Of a DNA stretch of 64,000 bases, positions 9,129-17,955 are shown in pieces. The position numbers were made by a program, and so were the translations under genes. Location: positions 2,127,501-2,191,500 of the forward strand of contig NZ_CP080545.1 of NCBI RefSeq assembly GCF_019550795.1. The letters are read 5' to 3'. Under the pieces are notes generated by a model, which ran no database searches, was not told the DNA's origin, and saw nothing but the letters and a program-made list of their open reading frames with translations. Within the stretch, counting starts at the first letter, position 1; each line of letters opens with the position of its first letter. Source of the DNA: Paenibacillus sp. sptzw28 (lineage in GTDB: Bacteria > Bacillota > Bacilli > Paenibacillales > Paenibacillaceae).

Positions 9129-10004
9129 CTATTTCAAGGCGATTTGGTTGCGAAACTCGCTTGCCGGGACATTGTAGTATTTCTTAAATGCGGTACAAAA
9201 GGGTTCCAATGAAGAAAAACCGACTTGCTGCGCTATTTCGCTAATTGAAATTGTGGTCGTAGTAAGAAGGTGAGCGGCAGCCGTCATTCTTGCCTTTGTC
9301 TTTTTTTGCGTAAACGACATGCCATAATACTGTTGAATTGTTCTCTCCGTCTGTCTGACGCTTAACCCCAGTTTTTGAGCGAGCTTCTGTATCGTTAAAT
9401 CATGAAAGTTTGTCAGAAAGCTGTTCTCAATGATAACAACTCTCTTGTCATCCAAGGTTTTAAGCGGCATAGCGGCGGATGCCGGATAATTATTTGTGTA
9501 GTTTCTGATCAGCTTGATCACGATCTGCTCGATAATATTTTGAACGGTCGGGTAGTAGCCGATATACCGGTGGGTTGTTTCAAAGGAGAGCTGCTCGAAT
9601 AATTGCATCAAATTTTGCTTGTCCTGACCGAACCAGAAGGTTGTTTGAACGAACTGGTCTGCAAGGAAGGAGAGCTCCGGATCATCGTTAACATGTTTGG
9701 CTAACACTTCAAAGCAAATGCAGTATTCTGCCATAGGGTCGGAGAGTTCGGTAATTTGCTCGTGCGCAATATCCGGGCCAGTCATGTAAAGCGTACCGGG
9801 AAGTATCGGATATTGGCGGCCGTTTGCTATCAGGATTCCCTGTCCCCGAGGAATATAATGCAGTTCGTAGCTTTTAATGCTATGGCTGTGTTCCAGAAAG
9901 GATTGGTAAAAGTACCCGAACCTGACATACAGAACGTTTAATAATAATCCGCCTAACGAAATCTTGACGTTCATATTTTCGACACTAACTTTTGGGAGCT
10001 CCAC
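9129..10004 (-). CDS. AraC-family transcriptional regulator
   Basis: Sugar-responsive regulator (291 aa). The N-terminal cupin-like ligand domain includes HYIPRGQGILIANGRQYPI, and the C-terminal tandem helix-turn-helix runs from about residue 195, with ISEIAQQVGFSSLEPFCTAF as the second unit. It starts with GTG behind AGGTGG. The gene is convergent with the GH95-like gene (about 30 bases apart) and divergent from the heparinase-like gene, so it probably controls one or both. There is no receiver domain, so it responds directly to a small molecule, not through the YesM kinase. Confidence 0.88.
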   Translation of the reverse strand: MELPKVSVENMNVKISLGGLLLNVLYVRFGYFYQSFLEHSHSIKSYELHYIPRGQGILIANGRQYPILPGTLYMTGPDIAHEQITELSDPMAEYCICFEVLAKHVNDDPELSFLADQFVQTTFWFGQDKQNLMQLFEQLSFETTHRYIGYYPTVQNIIEQIVIKLIRNYTNNYPASAAMPLKTLDDKRVVIIENSFLTNFHDLTIQKLAQKLGLSVRQTERTIQQYYGMSFTQKKTKARMTAAAHLLTTTTISISEIAQQVGFSSLEPFCTAFKKYYNVPASEFRNQIALK

Positions 10005-10431
10005 TAGGCTGAGTCCACCTTTCGAAGATCATGTACGCAGTTATTACCCGCTTCAAGGAAGAGGCATGATAACGATTTCTTATCCATCGTATCATAACTG
10101 TGCTTCAGTTTAACACTCCTTGACTTCGGAGCAGTTAGAAAGCAAGAGTACGCAGGGGGTTCTTCGGTCGCCTTAACATAGCTTAGACGGTTTCTGCCGT
10201 GAATGGGCGATTTGAATTTCAGCAAGCTGAAGGAAGATGCTGCGTCATAATGATAGAAGGCTCGGTCATTGCGATCGAGTTTTTTTGTTTTTCACTGCTT
10301 GTTTTCTCGACAATTCTGACACTGCACATCTCCCCCTCTTACTCCTTAAGAAACTGCGCAAAAAGCTTAAAAAAATGGCATATGCCGGCCATTTTCATGT
10401 GCTACGCTTAAGAAACGAGTAACAGAGAAGG
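10005..10431. other. Intergenic region between divergent AraC and heparinase-like genes
   Basis: A 427-base non-coding stretch. It holds a plus-strand hairpin with a T-run (see 10261-10286) and no open frame with a credible ribosome site on either strand. Short open frames of 60-73 codons exist on both strands but none is preceded by a Shine-Dalgarno sequence. It should contain the promoters of both flanking genes, but no clear -35/-10 pair was recognised. Confidence 0.5.
10261..10286 (+). terminator. Terminator-like hairpin in leader of heparinase-like gene
   Basis: CTCGGTC and GATCGAG can pair around a short loop (10261-10279) and are followed by seven T. Because it lies about 145 bases before the start codon at 10432 and no plus-strand gene ends here, it could be an attenuator in the leader of that gene. 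No alternative pairing partner was worked out. Confidence 0.5.
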
Positions 10432-13400
10432 ATGGTGTATGTATTGAATACGGATGCTGTGAGAATCGACCTCATGGAATGGGATATTCTTTATGAAGAT
10501 TTTAACAACATAACCTTTCAATATCCGGGCGTGCACGAGCCGAATAATTGGTATTTGCGCGGCTTTGAAGAGAAGAACGATTATAGCGCCGATCTGAGAG
10601 ATTGGCACGGCCTGGAATTGGAAGTGGAGCTGCAGGCGGACGGACTGCTGGAACTGAAAGCGGAGGTCGGATTGCTCGTGAATAAAAGTCCTCTGCCGGA
10701 GAAGGTTGAGTTTGCGGCAGCCCAATGTCTGATTTCAGGACATGGCAGGCATTCCGTCACCATCCCGCTTCATCAGTTTGACGATAAGAAGTCCTTGTCC
10801 GGAAAATGGAAGTTTGTAAGGTCCATCCGGATATCCGGCGAATGGAAAGCAGATGTTTCTGCGGATGATGCCTTGAAAGAACCTTTCAAGCTGCTTCGAA
10901 TGGAGCTGAGACGCAGGCAGGCTGTCCATATCAGCGCGCCTATCCGCTCTATCGCAGCACCTGGCGGGGGAAAGGCTGAATACGACGTCACGGTTCACAA
11001 TTGTACGGGCCGTGAGCAACCGGTAAGCTTTAACTGCGAGAAATACGGGTGGGAAACGATGTCCGTCAAGCTGGACCCGCCCTTCCTGATACTAGAGCCT
11101 TGGGAATCGAAGAAGCTCCGGGTCAGCGTGAATGTTCCGGAGAAAGTCGCTCCGGGCGGCCATGAAAGGCAGAAAATTACGGCAGTCCCCGGCGGACTAG
11201 GAGCCGCCGCAGACGTTCTGGAGCTGTTCACTCTCCGCTCTCTTCCTCACCCGTATATCAAAATGACCGAACCGGAATGGAACGGGGTCCGGGAGAAGGT
11301 TCAAAGCCATGAGTGGGCCAGGGAGCTTCTGGCTATGTACGAGCAGCGGGCGGACCAATGGATGGTGCCTGAAATCCATATCGGCCCCTATATGTTCGAG
11401 ACCCATAATTCGCACGAAGCCGAGAATGCGGCGATTGCCTGGAAGGTAACAGGCAGAGGGGAATTCGGGGAGAAAGCGGCACTGTTCCTGCGCAGGCTCG
11501 CCGACCCGGAGAAAGGGTATCCCGCAACGGGAAGAACCAGCCATCAGGAGCTCGTCCACGAAGGCGAATTGTTCAAGCATGCAGCGGTCGTCTACGATTT
11601 GATATACGATTCCGGATTGCTTTCGGAGGAAGACCATGCCAATGTGAAGCGGACCTTCCGTCTTTTTATCAAGCTGATCGACTTCGCGCTGTGCAAGGGC
11701 GGGACTTCCAATTGGACGCTCGCCGAAATGATCGGCGCTTTATACTGCAGCCAGTCGCTTCAGGATTATGAGTGGATGAACCGGTTCCTGTACGGAACAG
11801 GAGGCTTTACCGATCATCTGTCCAAAGGCACCTTGGACGACGGATGGTGGTATGAATGCTCGGTCGGCTACAACCTGATGGCGGCCGGGCTGTTCTCCGA
11901 GATCACGCAAAGCTGCAGGCCATGGGGCATCAATCTCTCCGATATGTGGGTTCCCGCCCATTATTATGATCAGGTTACCCCGGGGGCGAAACCGGATATT
12001 GACGGCCTCAGTCTCGATATATGGGGACCAAGCCGAATGAATTACCGTTCGATCAGCCAGCTGTGGGACAGCCTGCTGCCTTTCGCGGATTACCGCGGCG
12101 TTCTGTTCGGCATTAACGATTCCGCCGAGTCGAAGCTTCCGGGCATTTCGCCGAGAGGGTATATGGATGCCCGCTTCGATCTTGCTTATTATCTCTACCG
12201 CAGGCCGGAGTATGCCGACGTGCTGCTCACTTGCGAGCTTGCGGACAGGGACCTGCTGTATGCCGTCCCAGACCTTACGCAAAGCGAATCCAAACCGTAT
12301 CTGTCTTCAGCATATGCGGACAATGCCGGTGTAGCCGTCCTTCGTTCGCAAACGGAGGGGAGGGCTCCGCGCGAACAGATTCAGGCCGTCGTGAAATACG
12401 GCTCCCACGGAGGGGCTCACGGTCACTACGACAGGGTCAGCCTGCTGTCCGTTATGAGGTATGGAAGAAGCTTCTATAATCCGGAAAATATTTGGTACCA
12501 CTACCATACGTTTATGTATAAATTTTATGTGCAAAATTCTCTTACTCACAACATGGTCGTCGTGGATCAGAAGCTTCAGGATCCGGTAGAAGGAAGAAGG
12601 CTTCTGTTTCACAGCGGCCGGTTATTCCAAGCCTGCGCAGTGGAGAATAAAGCCCGCTGGTCACATCCCCCTTACGGAGGGTGGCGGGTCAACGGGGAAA
12701 AGACGTTTGCGGAGCGTGCCTGGAACGAGGGCCGTTATGTGCCCGTACCGGAAGAAGCTCCGGATTACTCGAAGCGAACCGCTTTTACCGAGCCTGTCCT
12801 GCAGCGGCGGATGACCGTTGTCACAGACGATTATGTGGTGCTTTTCGATTATTTGAACGGGGAGGAAGAGCATACCTATGACTCTTTGTTCCATTGCAAA
12901 GGCTTGATTGCTTTGGAAGCGGATGAGAAGCGGCACAGAGGGCATACGGAGCAGTGGAATCCCGATCCGCTGGGAAGCGCGCAATTCATCACCGATTGCG
13001 ATTGGTATGACATGGCCGGACCGGTCAAGGCCGGCTTCGAGATGGGCTTCGGTGCCGAGTATGACAACAGGGCGAACCGGACCGCATTCAACGAGGACGG
13101 CCCGCTCAAGATCGATCACTATACGGTATGGCCGCCGCAGCTTACGATGATCGTCGGAACCGATCCGGAATATTTCCCTGTCCAGAAGCAGCTCTACTAT
13201 ACGGTTGAAGGAGACGGTCTCTCGCTTACCGAAGGCAAATTCGGGGCATGGATACTGGGAAGGGATGAACTAAACTTATCTATTGAAGGTGTCGGAACAC
13301 TATCGCTGCGGGTCCGCACGGACGATGTAATGAACGAGCTTGGCGTGATGAACGAGCCGGAGAAGACGATTTTTTGGGGCGATCCGTACGTCGTTACGGC

Positions 13401-13929
13401 GGAAGGGGAAATCCGGTATTTGGCGGATTTGCCGCTAAGCTTCGAGAACACAGACCAAGGCCGCGGAATCGGGACGGATTACGAAGGCGGTCCGGTTAAG
13501 CTTGCAGGGAAGCGGTTCGACCGAGCGGTACCTGCCAACCCTGCCGATTCAGACCGGGAAGGCATTATCTCCGTAGACTTGTCAGGCTTGAATGCAGTGC
13601 GTTTCGTCGCTTCCATCGGGGGCGATTTCCCCTTGGGCGATGAGACGTACCGCCGCAAAATGCTGAGCGCCCGCGTTGTCGGCAAAAGCGCCCGATTTAT
13701 TTCCGTCATTGAAACCTATGAACATACCGCACAAATAATCAGCGCTTCCGCAGCTTCGGCAGATGAGATAAGCGTGGAATTGTCGGACGGCAGACGGCAA
13801 ATCATCAAGCTGAGCGGTTTTGAAGGGGATGGAGAAGCCATCTCCTTACAGATCCGGGAGATTGGCGAAGACGGAAGGACCGTCTGTGAAGAAGCGTCCG
13901 GGGATTTAAAATCATGGAGCCTGAGGTGA
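10432..13929 (+). CDS. Heparinase II/III-like protein
   Basis: Large protein (1165 aa) of the heparinase II/III-alginate lyase superfamily, which cleaves uronic-acid-containing glycans by beta-elimination. An N-terminal beta region of about 270 residues is followed by an alpha-rich barrel (about 280-620, with SNWTLAEMIGALYC) and the heparinase II/III domain marked by GSHGGAHGHYDRVSLL near residue 660, plus a beta-rich tail. There is no signal peptide, so it would act on imported oligosaccharides. The ribosome site GAGAAGGA overlaps ATG 10432; an in-frame TTG at 10444 is an alternative start. The next gene begins 6 bases after its stop. Confidence 0.78.
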   Translation: MVYVLNTDAVRIDLMEWDILYEDFNNITFQYPGVHEPNNWYLRGFEEKNDYSADLRDWHGLELEVELQADGLLELKAEVGLLVNKSPLPEKVEFAAAQCLISGHGRHSVTIPLHQFDDKKSLSGKWKFVRSIRISGEWKADVSADDALKEPFKLLRMELRRRQAVHISAPIRSIAAPGGGKAEYDVTVHNCTGREQPVSFNCEKYGWETMSVKLDPPFLILEPWESKKLRVSVNVPEKVAPGGHERQKITAVPGGLGAAADVLELFTLRSLPHPYIKMTEPEWNGVREKVQSHEWARELLAMYEQRADQWMVPEIHIGPYMFETHNSHEAENAAIAWKVTGRGEFGEKAALFLRRLADPEKGYPATGRTSHQELVHEGELFKHAAVVYDLIYDSGLLSEEDHANVKRTFRLFIKLIDFALCKGGTSNWTLAEMIGALYCSQSLQDYEWMNRFLYGTGGFTDHLSKGTLDDGWWYECSVGYNLMAAGLFSEITQSCRPWGINLSDMWVPAHYYDQVTPGAKPDIDGLSLDIWGPSRMNYRSISQLWDSLLPFADYRGVLFGINDSAESKLPGISPRGYMDARFDLAYYLYRRPEYADVLLTCELADRDLLYAVPDLTQSESKPYLSSAYADNAGVAVLRSQTEGRAPREQIQAVVKYGSHGGAHGHYDRVSLLSVMRYGRSFYNPENIWYHYHTFMYKFYVQNSLTHNMVVVDQKLQDPVEGRRLLFHSGRLFQACAVENKARWSHPPYGGWRVNGEKTFAERAWNEGRYVPVPEEAPDYSKRTAFTEPVLQRRMTVVTDDYVVLFDYLNGEEEHTYDSLFHCKGLIALEADEKRHRGHTEQWNPDPLGSAQFITDCDWYDMAGPVKAGFEMGFGAEYDNRANRTAFNEDGPLKIDHYTVWPPQLTMIVGTDPEYFPVQKQLYYTVEGDGLSLTEGKFGAWILGRDELNLSIEGVGTLSLRVRTDDVMNELGVMNEPEKTIFWGDPYVVTAEGEIRYLADLPLSFENTDQGRGIGTDYEGGPVKLAGKRFDRAVPANPADSDREGIISVDLSGLNAVRFVASIGGDFPLGDETYRRKMLSARVVGKSARFISVIETYEHTAQIISASAASADEISVELSDGRRQIIKLSGFEGDGEAISLQIREIGEDGRTVCEEASGDLKSWSLR

Positions 13930-13935
13930 TTGCCA

Positions 13936-16017
13936 ATGGATAAAATAGCAAACGGTGTCTGGAGGCTCCGCGGGGGAGAGCCCGAGCGTCATACGCCAGT
14001 AAGCCTGCGGGAAACGGAGATTCGATACGAGGAGCTGGATCGTCTTGACTGCCCGGGAGTGTCTCCTGTTCCCGAATCGGAGATAAGCATTCATCATACC
14101 GCGCGCGGGGTGAAGATTGAGCTCCCGCTTCGGGCAGAGGAGCAGATCTACGGCTTCGGCCTGCAGCTGCACCGTGTCAATCATACCGGCCGGAAAAAGG
14201 TGATGCGCGTCAACAGCGATCCGGTTACGGATACGGGGGACAGCCATGCGCCCGTACCTTTCTATGTGTCGACCGGCGGCTACGGCGTCTATATTGACAC
14301 GTCCAGGTATGCAGCCTTCTACTGCGGCACCAACTTGCGCAAAGGAGCTTCGGAGCATAAGAGTGCCGAACAGAAGGAGGTTGCCACCTCCGAGATTGAA
14401 TTGTACGGCTATCAGGCCGCGGAGGGCGACCGCACGATGGTCATCGACGTGCCGGCGGCGCAAGGGATCGATATTTATCTGTTTGAAGGCCCGGACCTCA
14501 AAACGGCAGTACAGCGGTATAACTTGTTCTCCGGCGGCGGATGCCTGCCCCCGGTCTGGGGGCTCGGCGTCTGGTACCGCGCCTACAGCGCGGCGAAGAG
14601 GGAAGACGTTATGCGGCTCGCCGGACAGTTCCGGGAGGACCGGATGCCTGTCGACGTGTTCGGGTTTGAGCCCGGATGGCAGACGAAAGCCTATTCGTGT
14701 TCGTTCGTCTGGGACGAAGGCAGATTCTCGGGTCATGAGGACATGCTGAAGCAGCTGTATGGCATGAATTTCAGGATCAATCTGTGGGAGCATCTGTTCG
14801 TCCACCCGACATCGCCGATGTACCCGGAGCTTCTTCCCCATTCCGGTAATTACGAGGTTTGGGAAGGACTTGTACCCGATTTGTCCGTCAAGGAAGCCAA
14901 AGATGTATTCGCCGGCCATCACTTGAAGGAATTCGTCGAGAAGGGAATTTCGGGCTTCAAGCTGGATGAATGCGACAGCTCCGACTTCGTGCATTCCAAC
15001 TGGTCCTTCCCTGATACGACGGAATTCCCCTCGGGCATGGACGGAGAGCAGATGCACAATCAGCTGGGCACGCTCTATCAGGCGGCCGTCCAGGCTCCGT
15101 TCGAGACAGCGGGGAGACGGACGTGGTCCCAGGTTCGCGCGTCAGGCGCTCTTGCTTCGCCTTACCCGTTCGTCCTGTACAGCGATCTGTACGACCATGA
15201 GGTGTTTATCCGGGGCGTGGTCAATGCCGGATTTTCAGGACTGTTGTGGACGCCGGAGGTGAGACAGGCCGAGTCGGCCGAGGATTTGATCAGGCGGATT
15301 CAGACGACGATCTTCTCCCCTCTCGCGCTGCTGAACTGCTGGCGGATTCTGAATCCGCCGTGGATGCAGGTTGACAGGGAAAAGAATGTGAAAGGCGAAT
15401 TTCTGGACAACTATGAAGAGGTCCGTGACATATGCCGGAAGCTGTTTGAAACGCGCATGTCGCTGATCCCTTATTTGTATGCCAGCTTTGCGAGCTATTA
15501 TTTCGACGGCATACCACCGTTCAGGGCGCTTGTGATGGATTATCCGGACGACCCCGGGACATATGGAATCGAGGACGCCTACATGATGGGAGACCGGATG
15601 CTGGTCGCGCCCCTGATTACGGGCAGGACGATGAGGTCCGTTTATTTGCCGCGAGGCTGCTGGCGCGATTTCTGGACGGGCGAGCTTTACGAAGGCGGGC
15701 GGACGTATACGGTAGAACCTGAGCTGGACCGCATTCCGGTCTATGTAAAGGAGAACAGCTTGCTGCCCTTGGCAAAGCCGATGGAGTTCGTCGCCGATAA
15801 TGCCGTATTTGAGATAACGGTAAAAGCATATGGAAACGAGCCGCAGGATTTCGAGCTGTTCGAAGACGATGGAACGTCCTTTGCATACCGGGACGGCGGC
15901 TTCAACCGGGTTCGCCTTTCCTGGCAGCCGAACGGTGACGCAGCCGGTTCCTCATCCAGAAGCGGCGCTTACGAAGGCACTCAATACCGTATTATTGGTT
16001 GGGAGCACATCGTTTAA
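13936..16017 (+). CDS. Glycoside hydrolase family 31 (alpha-glucosidase/alpha-xylosidase type)
   Basis: Retaining exo-alpha-glycosidase (694 aa) acting on alpha-linked glucose, xylose or galactose ends. The N-terminal sandwich domain is followed by a (beta/alpha)8 barrel with the likely nucleophile Asp344 in GFKLDECDS, in place of the more usual WxDMNE form, and GLLWTPEVRQAES and NCWRILNPPW downstream. The C-terminal sheet domain ends in FELFEDDGTSFAY. A TTG at 13930 extends the frame, but GAGGTGA (13923-13929) is correctly spaced for ATG 13936. It follows the heparinase-like gene by 6 bases, so the two enzymes are cotranslated and likely act on one substrate. Confidence 0.88.
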   Translation: MDKIANGVWRLRGGEPERHTPVSLRETEIRYEELDRLDCPGVSPVPESEISIHHTARGVKIELPLRAEEQIYGFGLQLHRVNHTGRKKVMRVNSDPVTDTGDSHAPVPFYVSTGGYGVYIDTSRYAAFYCGTNLRKGASEHKSAEQKEVATSEIELYGYQAAEGDRTMVIDVPAAQGIDIYLFEGPDLKTAVQRYNLFSGGGCLPPVWGLGVWYRAYSAAKREDVMRLAGQFREDRMPVDVFGFEPGWQTKAYSCSFVWDEGRFSGHEDMLKQLYGMNFRINLWEHLFVHPTSPMYPELLPHSGNYEVWEGLVPDLSVKEAKDVFAGHHLKEFVEKGISGFKLDECDSSDFVHSNWSFPDTTEFPSGMDGEQMHNQLGTLYQAAVQAPFETAGRRTWSQVRASGALASPYPFVLYSDLYDHEVFIRGVVNAGFSGLLWTPEVRQAESAEDLIRRIQTTIFSPLALLNCWRILNPPWMQVDREKNVKGEFLDNYEEVRDICRKLFETRMSLIPYLYASFASYYFDGIPPFRALVMDYPDDPGTYGIEDAYMMGDRMLVAPLITGRTMRSVYLPRGCWRDFWTGELYEGGRTYTVEPELDRIPVYVKENSLLPLAKPMEFVADNAVFEITVKAYGNEPQDFELFEDDGTSFAYRDGGFNRVRLSWQPNGDAAGSSSRSGAYEGTQYRIIGWEHIV

Positions 16018-16037
16018 GATAAACGAACACGGTCATC

Positions 16038-16091
16038 GCCCGGACTAACGCCCAGCGATAAAATTCGCAGCGGAAGGATGGATGTCCGGGC
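16038..16091 (+). terminator. Long hairpin after GH31 gene
   Basis: GCCCGGAC (16038-16045) and GTCCGGGC (16084-16091) form an 8-bp GC-rich stem around a 38-base loop and are followed by CTTT. It is a plausible but weak terminator for the heparinase-GH31 unit. Confidence 0.4.
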
Positions 16092-16200
16092 CTTTGCACC
16101 GATGGGAGCAGAATAAAAAGTTGCCAGGCATAGAGCCACTCCGTTCGGCTAACGCTATAAGCGGGCCGTATTATCATGATAATGAAACGGAGGATGGGAA

Positions 16201-16971
16201 ATGCAGCGCAAATGGGCAGTTCTTGCGGCAGCCGGCGCTTTGTTAAGTACAGTGATTGCCGGCTGCACCGAGAGGCAGGGTGACCTCGGTAATCGCGATA
16301 TAAGGCCAAACTCTATCCGGTATGACATGGACGGCAACCTTATTATGAACAAACGTTTTGCGGATGACCAGTTGAACGAAATGAATCGAATGGAAGGCCG
16401 CAGATTGAACAGCAACAACATTATCGGTTCTCATGCCAATTACCGTCTGGAAATGGATGATGATATCGCGGACCGCGTGGCTGAATTAAAAGAGGTCAAC
16501 AAAGCTTATGTGATGCTGACCGAATACAATGCTTATGTGGCGGTCTCCTTGAATCAAAGCAGAGCCAGAGCCGGCGCCGGTGGTGCCGGATTGCAAAGCC
16601 AAAGCGCGACGCCCGCGCCTTTGTTGGGCCGAACGCCCCAAAGCTATATGCGCCCATATATGAACGGCTATACCGGCATCAGAAACGGGAATACCGGCGG
16701 TAGTTACATGAACGCCGCTACCGCAAATGTATCGACGGATTTGCAAGCTCGGATAGCGGGCATTGTGCAGCGCATGTCGCCGCAAATCCAAAACGTATAC
16801 GTATCGGCGAATCCGGATTTTGTAGCACGTATGACATCCTATATGGATGATGTAAGGCTTGGCCATCCGATTCAGAGCTTCGTCGCCGAATTCAATGCGA
16901 TGGTTGAACGGATATTCCCCGCCGCGCCGCGAGGCGTCGGCTCCACGTTCCCCACAGACAGAGTACGTTAA
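16201..16971 (+). CDS. YhcN/YlaJ-family sporulation lipoprotein
   Basis: Spore-associated lipoprotein (256 aa) of the YhcN/YlaJ family, found in the spore inner membrane of Bacillus relatives. The signal peptide ends in the lipobox VIAGC (Cys22). The conserved domain contains MEDD-like ADRVAELKEVNKAYVMLTEY and, after a Gly/Ala/Ser/Tyr-rich central linker (about residues 120-175), DLQARIAGIVQRMSPQIQNV. The ribosome site CGGAGGA precedes ATG 16201. It is a single gene with its own terminator and lies just before gerE, consistent with expression during sporulation. Confidence 0.85.
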   Translation: MQRKWAVLAAAGALLSTVIAGCTERQGDLGNRDIRPNSIRYDMDGNLIMNKRFADDQLNEMNRMEGRRLNSNNIIGSHANYRLEMDDDIADRVAELKEVNKAYVMLTEYNAYVAVSLNQSRARAGAGGAGLQSQSATPAPLLGRTPQSYMRPYMNGYTGIRNGNTGGSYMNAATANVSTDLQARIAGIVQRMSPQIQNVYVSANPDFVARMTSYMDDVRLGHPIQSFVAEFNAMVERIFPAAPRGVGSTFPTDRVR

Positions 16972-16980
16972 CGTTTGATT

Positions 16981-17018
16981 AAGAACAGCTGATCCGCTGA
17001 TCAGTTGTTCTTTCTTTG
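16981..17018 (+). terminator. Rho-independent terminator after lipoprotein gene
   Basis: AAGAACAGCTGATC (16981-16994) pairs with GATCAGTTGTTCTT (16999-17012), with one G-T pair and a 4-base loop, and is followed by TCTTT. Confidence 0.85.
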
Positions 17019-17060
17019 CCTCGAGAAGGCCGCTACCCGCCCATTTTTAACAAGAACCGC

Positions 17061-17088
17061 ACCACTACATATGCCCCATCATACTATA
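17061..17088 (+). promoter_or_regulatory. Candidate sigma-K promoter of gerE
   Basis: CATACTATA at 17080-17088 matches the sigma-K/sigma-E -10 form CATAnnnTA exactly, and an AC-containing -35 (17061-17062) lies 17 bases upstream. In Bacillus subtilis gerE is transcribed by sigma-K, so the match and the position about 65 bases before the start codon fit late mother-cell expression. Confidence 0.6.
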
Positions 17089-17151
17089 ATTTGACTGTAT
17101 CCCTTAACCTTGTTAAACCATAAAAACCCGAGCAAGGAGGGGTGACAAACA

Positions 17152-17376
17152 TTGAAGGGTAGCGACCAGAAGAGCAAGTTTTTATTAACTCATCGTGAAC
17201 GCGAGGTTTTTGAACTACTGGTACAGGATAAAACGACCAGGGATATCGCACAGCAGCTGTTTATCAGTGAAAAAACCGTGCGCAACCACATTTCTAATGT
17301 GATGCAGAAGTTGAATGTCAAAGGTCGTTCACAAGCGGTTGTCGAGCTGATCAAGCTTGGGGAATTAAAAATTTGA
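17152..17376 (+). CDS. gerE: Spore-coat transcription regulator GerE
   Basis: Small LuxR-type regulator (74 aa, the same length as Bacillus GerE) that switches late mother-cell and spore-coat genes. Nearly the whole protein is one helix-turn-helix domain: LTHREREVFELLVQDKTT, then EKTVRNHISNVMQKLNVKGR, then QAVVELIKLGEL. The start is TTG at 17152 behind AAGGAGGGG; no other in-frame start has a ribosome site. Free-standing, lacking a receiver domain, as expected of GerE. A sigma-K-like promoter lies upstream. Confidence 0.95.
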   Translation: MKGSDQKSKFLLTHREREVFELLVQDKTTRDIAQQLFISEKTVRNHISNVMQKLNVKGRSQAVVELIKLGELKI

Positions 17377-17398
17377 CATGTTCCTGGCATACCTTGAG

Positions 17399-17447
17399 AG
17401 CCTTCTTGCCGGCTTCCGATTATGGAAGCGACGGTGGAAGGCTTTTT
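17399..17447 (+). terminator. Terminator after gerE (related to that at 21109)
   Basis: AGCCTTCTTGCCGGCTTCC and GGAAGCGACGGTGGAAGGC form an imperfect stem followed by TTTTT. The left arm is nearly the same as that of the terminator at 21109-21155, so both sit at the head of the duplicated block described at 17496 and 21538. Confidence 0.7.
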
Positions 17448-17495
17448 GATGGCCGCAGAGAGCCGTCAATTTATGTTAAATCGCGTGTTCCCGGA

Positions 17496-17713
17496 CATTG
17501 GACATGCCTCCTGCCACATTATATTCCGCAAAATAAGCAATTTTATTCGATCTTTTTCTGAGTAAGTTTGCCATTGCACTGCAAAAAAAGTGACCCGCAT
17601 CGCTGCGGGTCCAAGAAAATCTATATTAAAGGGGGGTCATTGATTAAATTATAGGCTCGGAACCTTAAATAAATATGAGTGACAGGTGACAGTTCCATTA
17701 AAAAAGATTTCAG
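17496..17713. repeat. Intergenic repeat, copy A
   Basis: A 218-base block about 90% the same as 21538-21758. It holds, on the minus strand, the leader GGAATATAATGTGG plus AGGAGG and an ATG, but here the frame stops after ten codons, so copy A is a remnant lacking the small genes found beside copy B. It also holds a conserved minus-strand terminator (17583-17611). The 240 bases that follow up to the marR operator show nothing else. Confidence 0.85.
17583..17611 (-). terminator. Minus-strand terminator in repeat copy A
   Basis: On the minus strand GACCCGCA/TGCGGGTC, a perfect 8-bp stem with a 4-base loop (17592-17611), is followed by a run of seven T. No minus-strand gene is upstream, so the transcript it ends would be a short untranslated RNA starting in 17620-17950. 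The stem is kept unchanged in copy B. Confidence 0.75.
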
Positions 17714-17903
17714 ATCCGCTAATTTATCTGTTTCTTTACTTACGGTTGGCGGCTGAATAGTGAATCATTACCTCTGAACCATTTCGTACATCGGGGAAAC
17801 TAACAACGCCGACAAGCGCCAGCACCGCACGCCGGAGGCAGACCATCCGATGTTTAAACCTTTAGGCTGCCACAGAATCAACACCTATCTTCCCGATTAA
17901 ATC

Positions 17904-17920
17904 ATTTGCAAGTTGCAAAT
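17904..17920. promoter_or_regulatory. Palindromic operator in front of marR
   Basis: ATTTGCAA-G-TTGCAAAT, a perfect 8+1+8 palindrome, lies 36 bases before the MarR-type gene and just upstream of a TATAAT (17930-17935). A similar element TTGCA-AAA-TGCAA occurs before gshAB. This is the expected architecture of a MarR operator used for autoregulation. Confidence 0.75.
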
Positions 17921-17955
17921 ATTTAGATTATAATATGTCATGAGGTGAGACCTTA

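Noticed and set aside
10004..10225. 73-codon minus-strand frame touching the AraC start
   Set aside because: TTG start without a ribosome site, no recognisable motif, and it occupies the expected promoter region.
13912..15057. 381-codon open frame on the minus strand
   Set aside because: It lies entirely opposite the GH31 gene, whose codons are GC-rich at the third position and so leave the opposite strand open. No ribosome site or recognisable domain.
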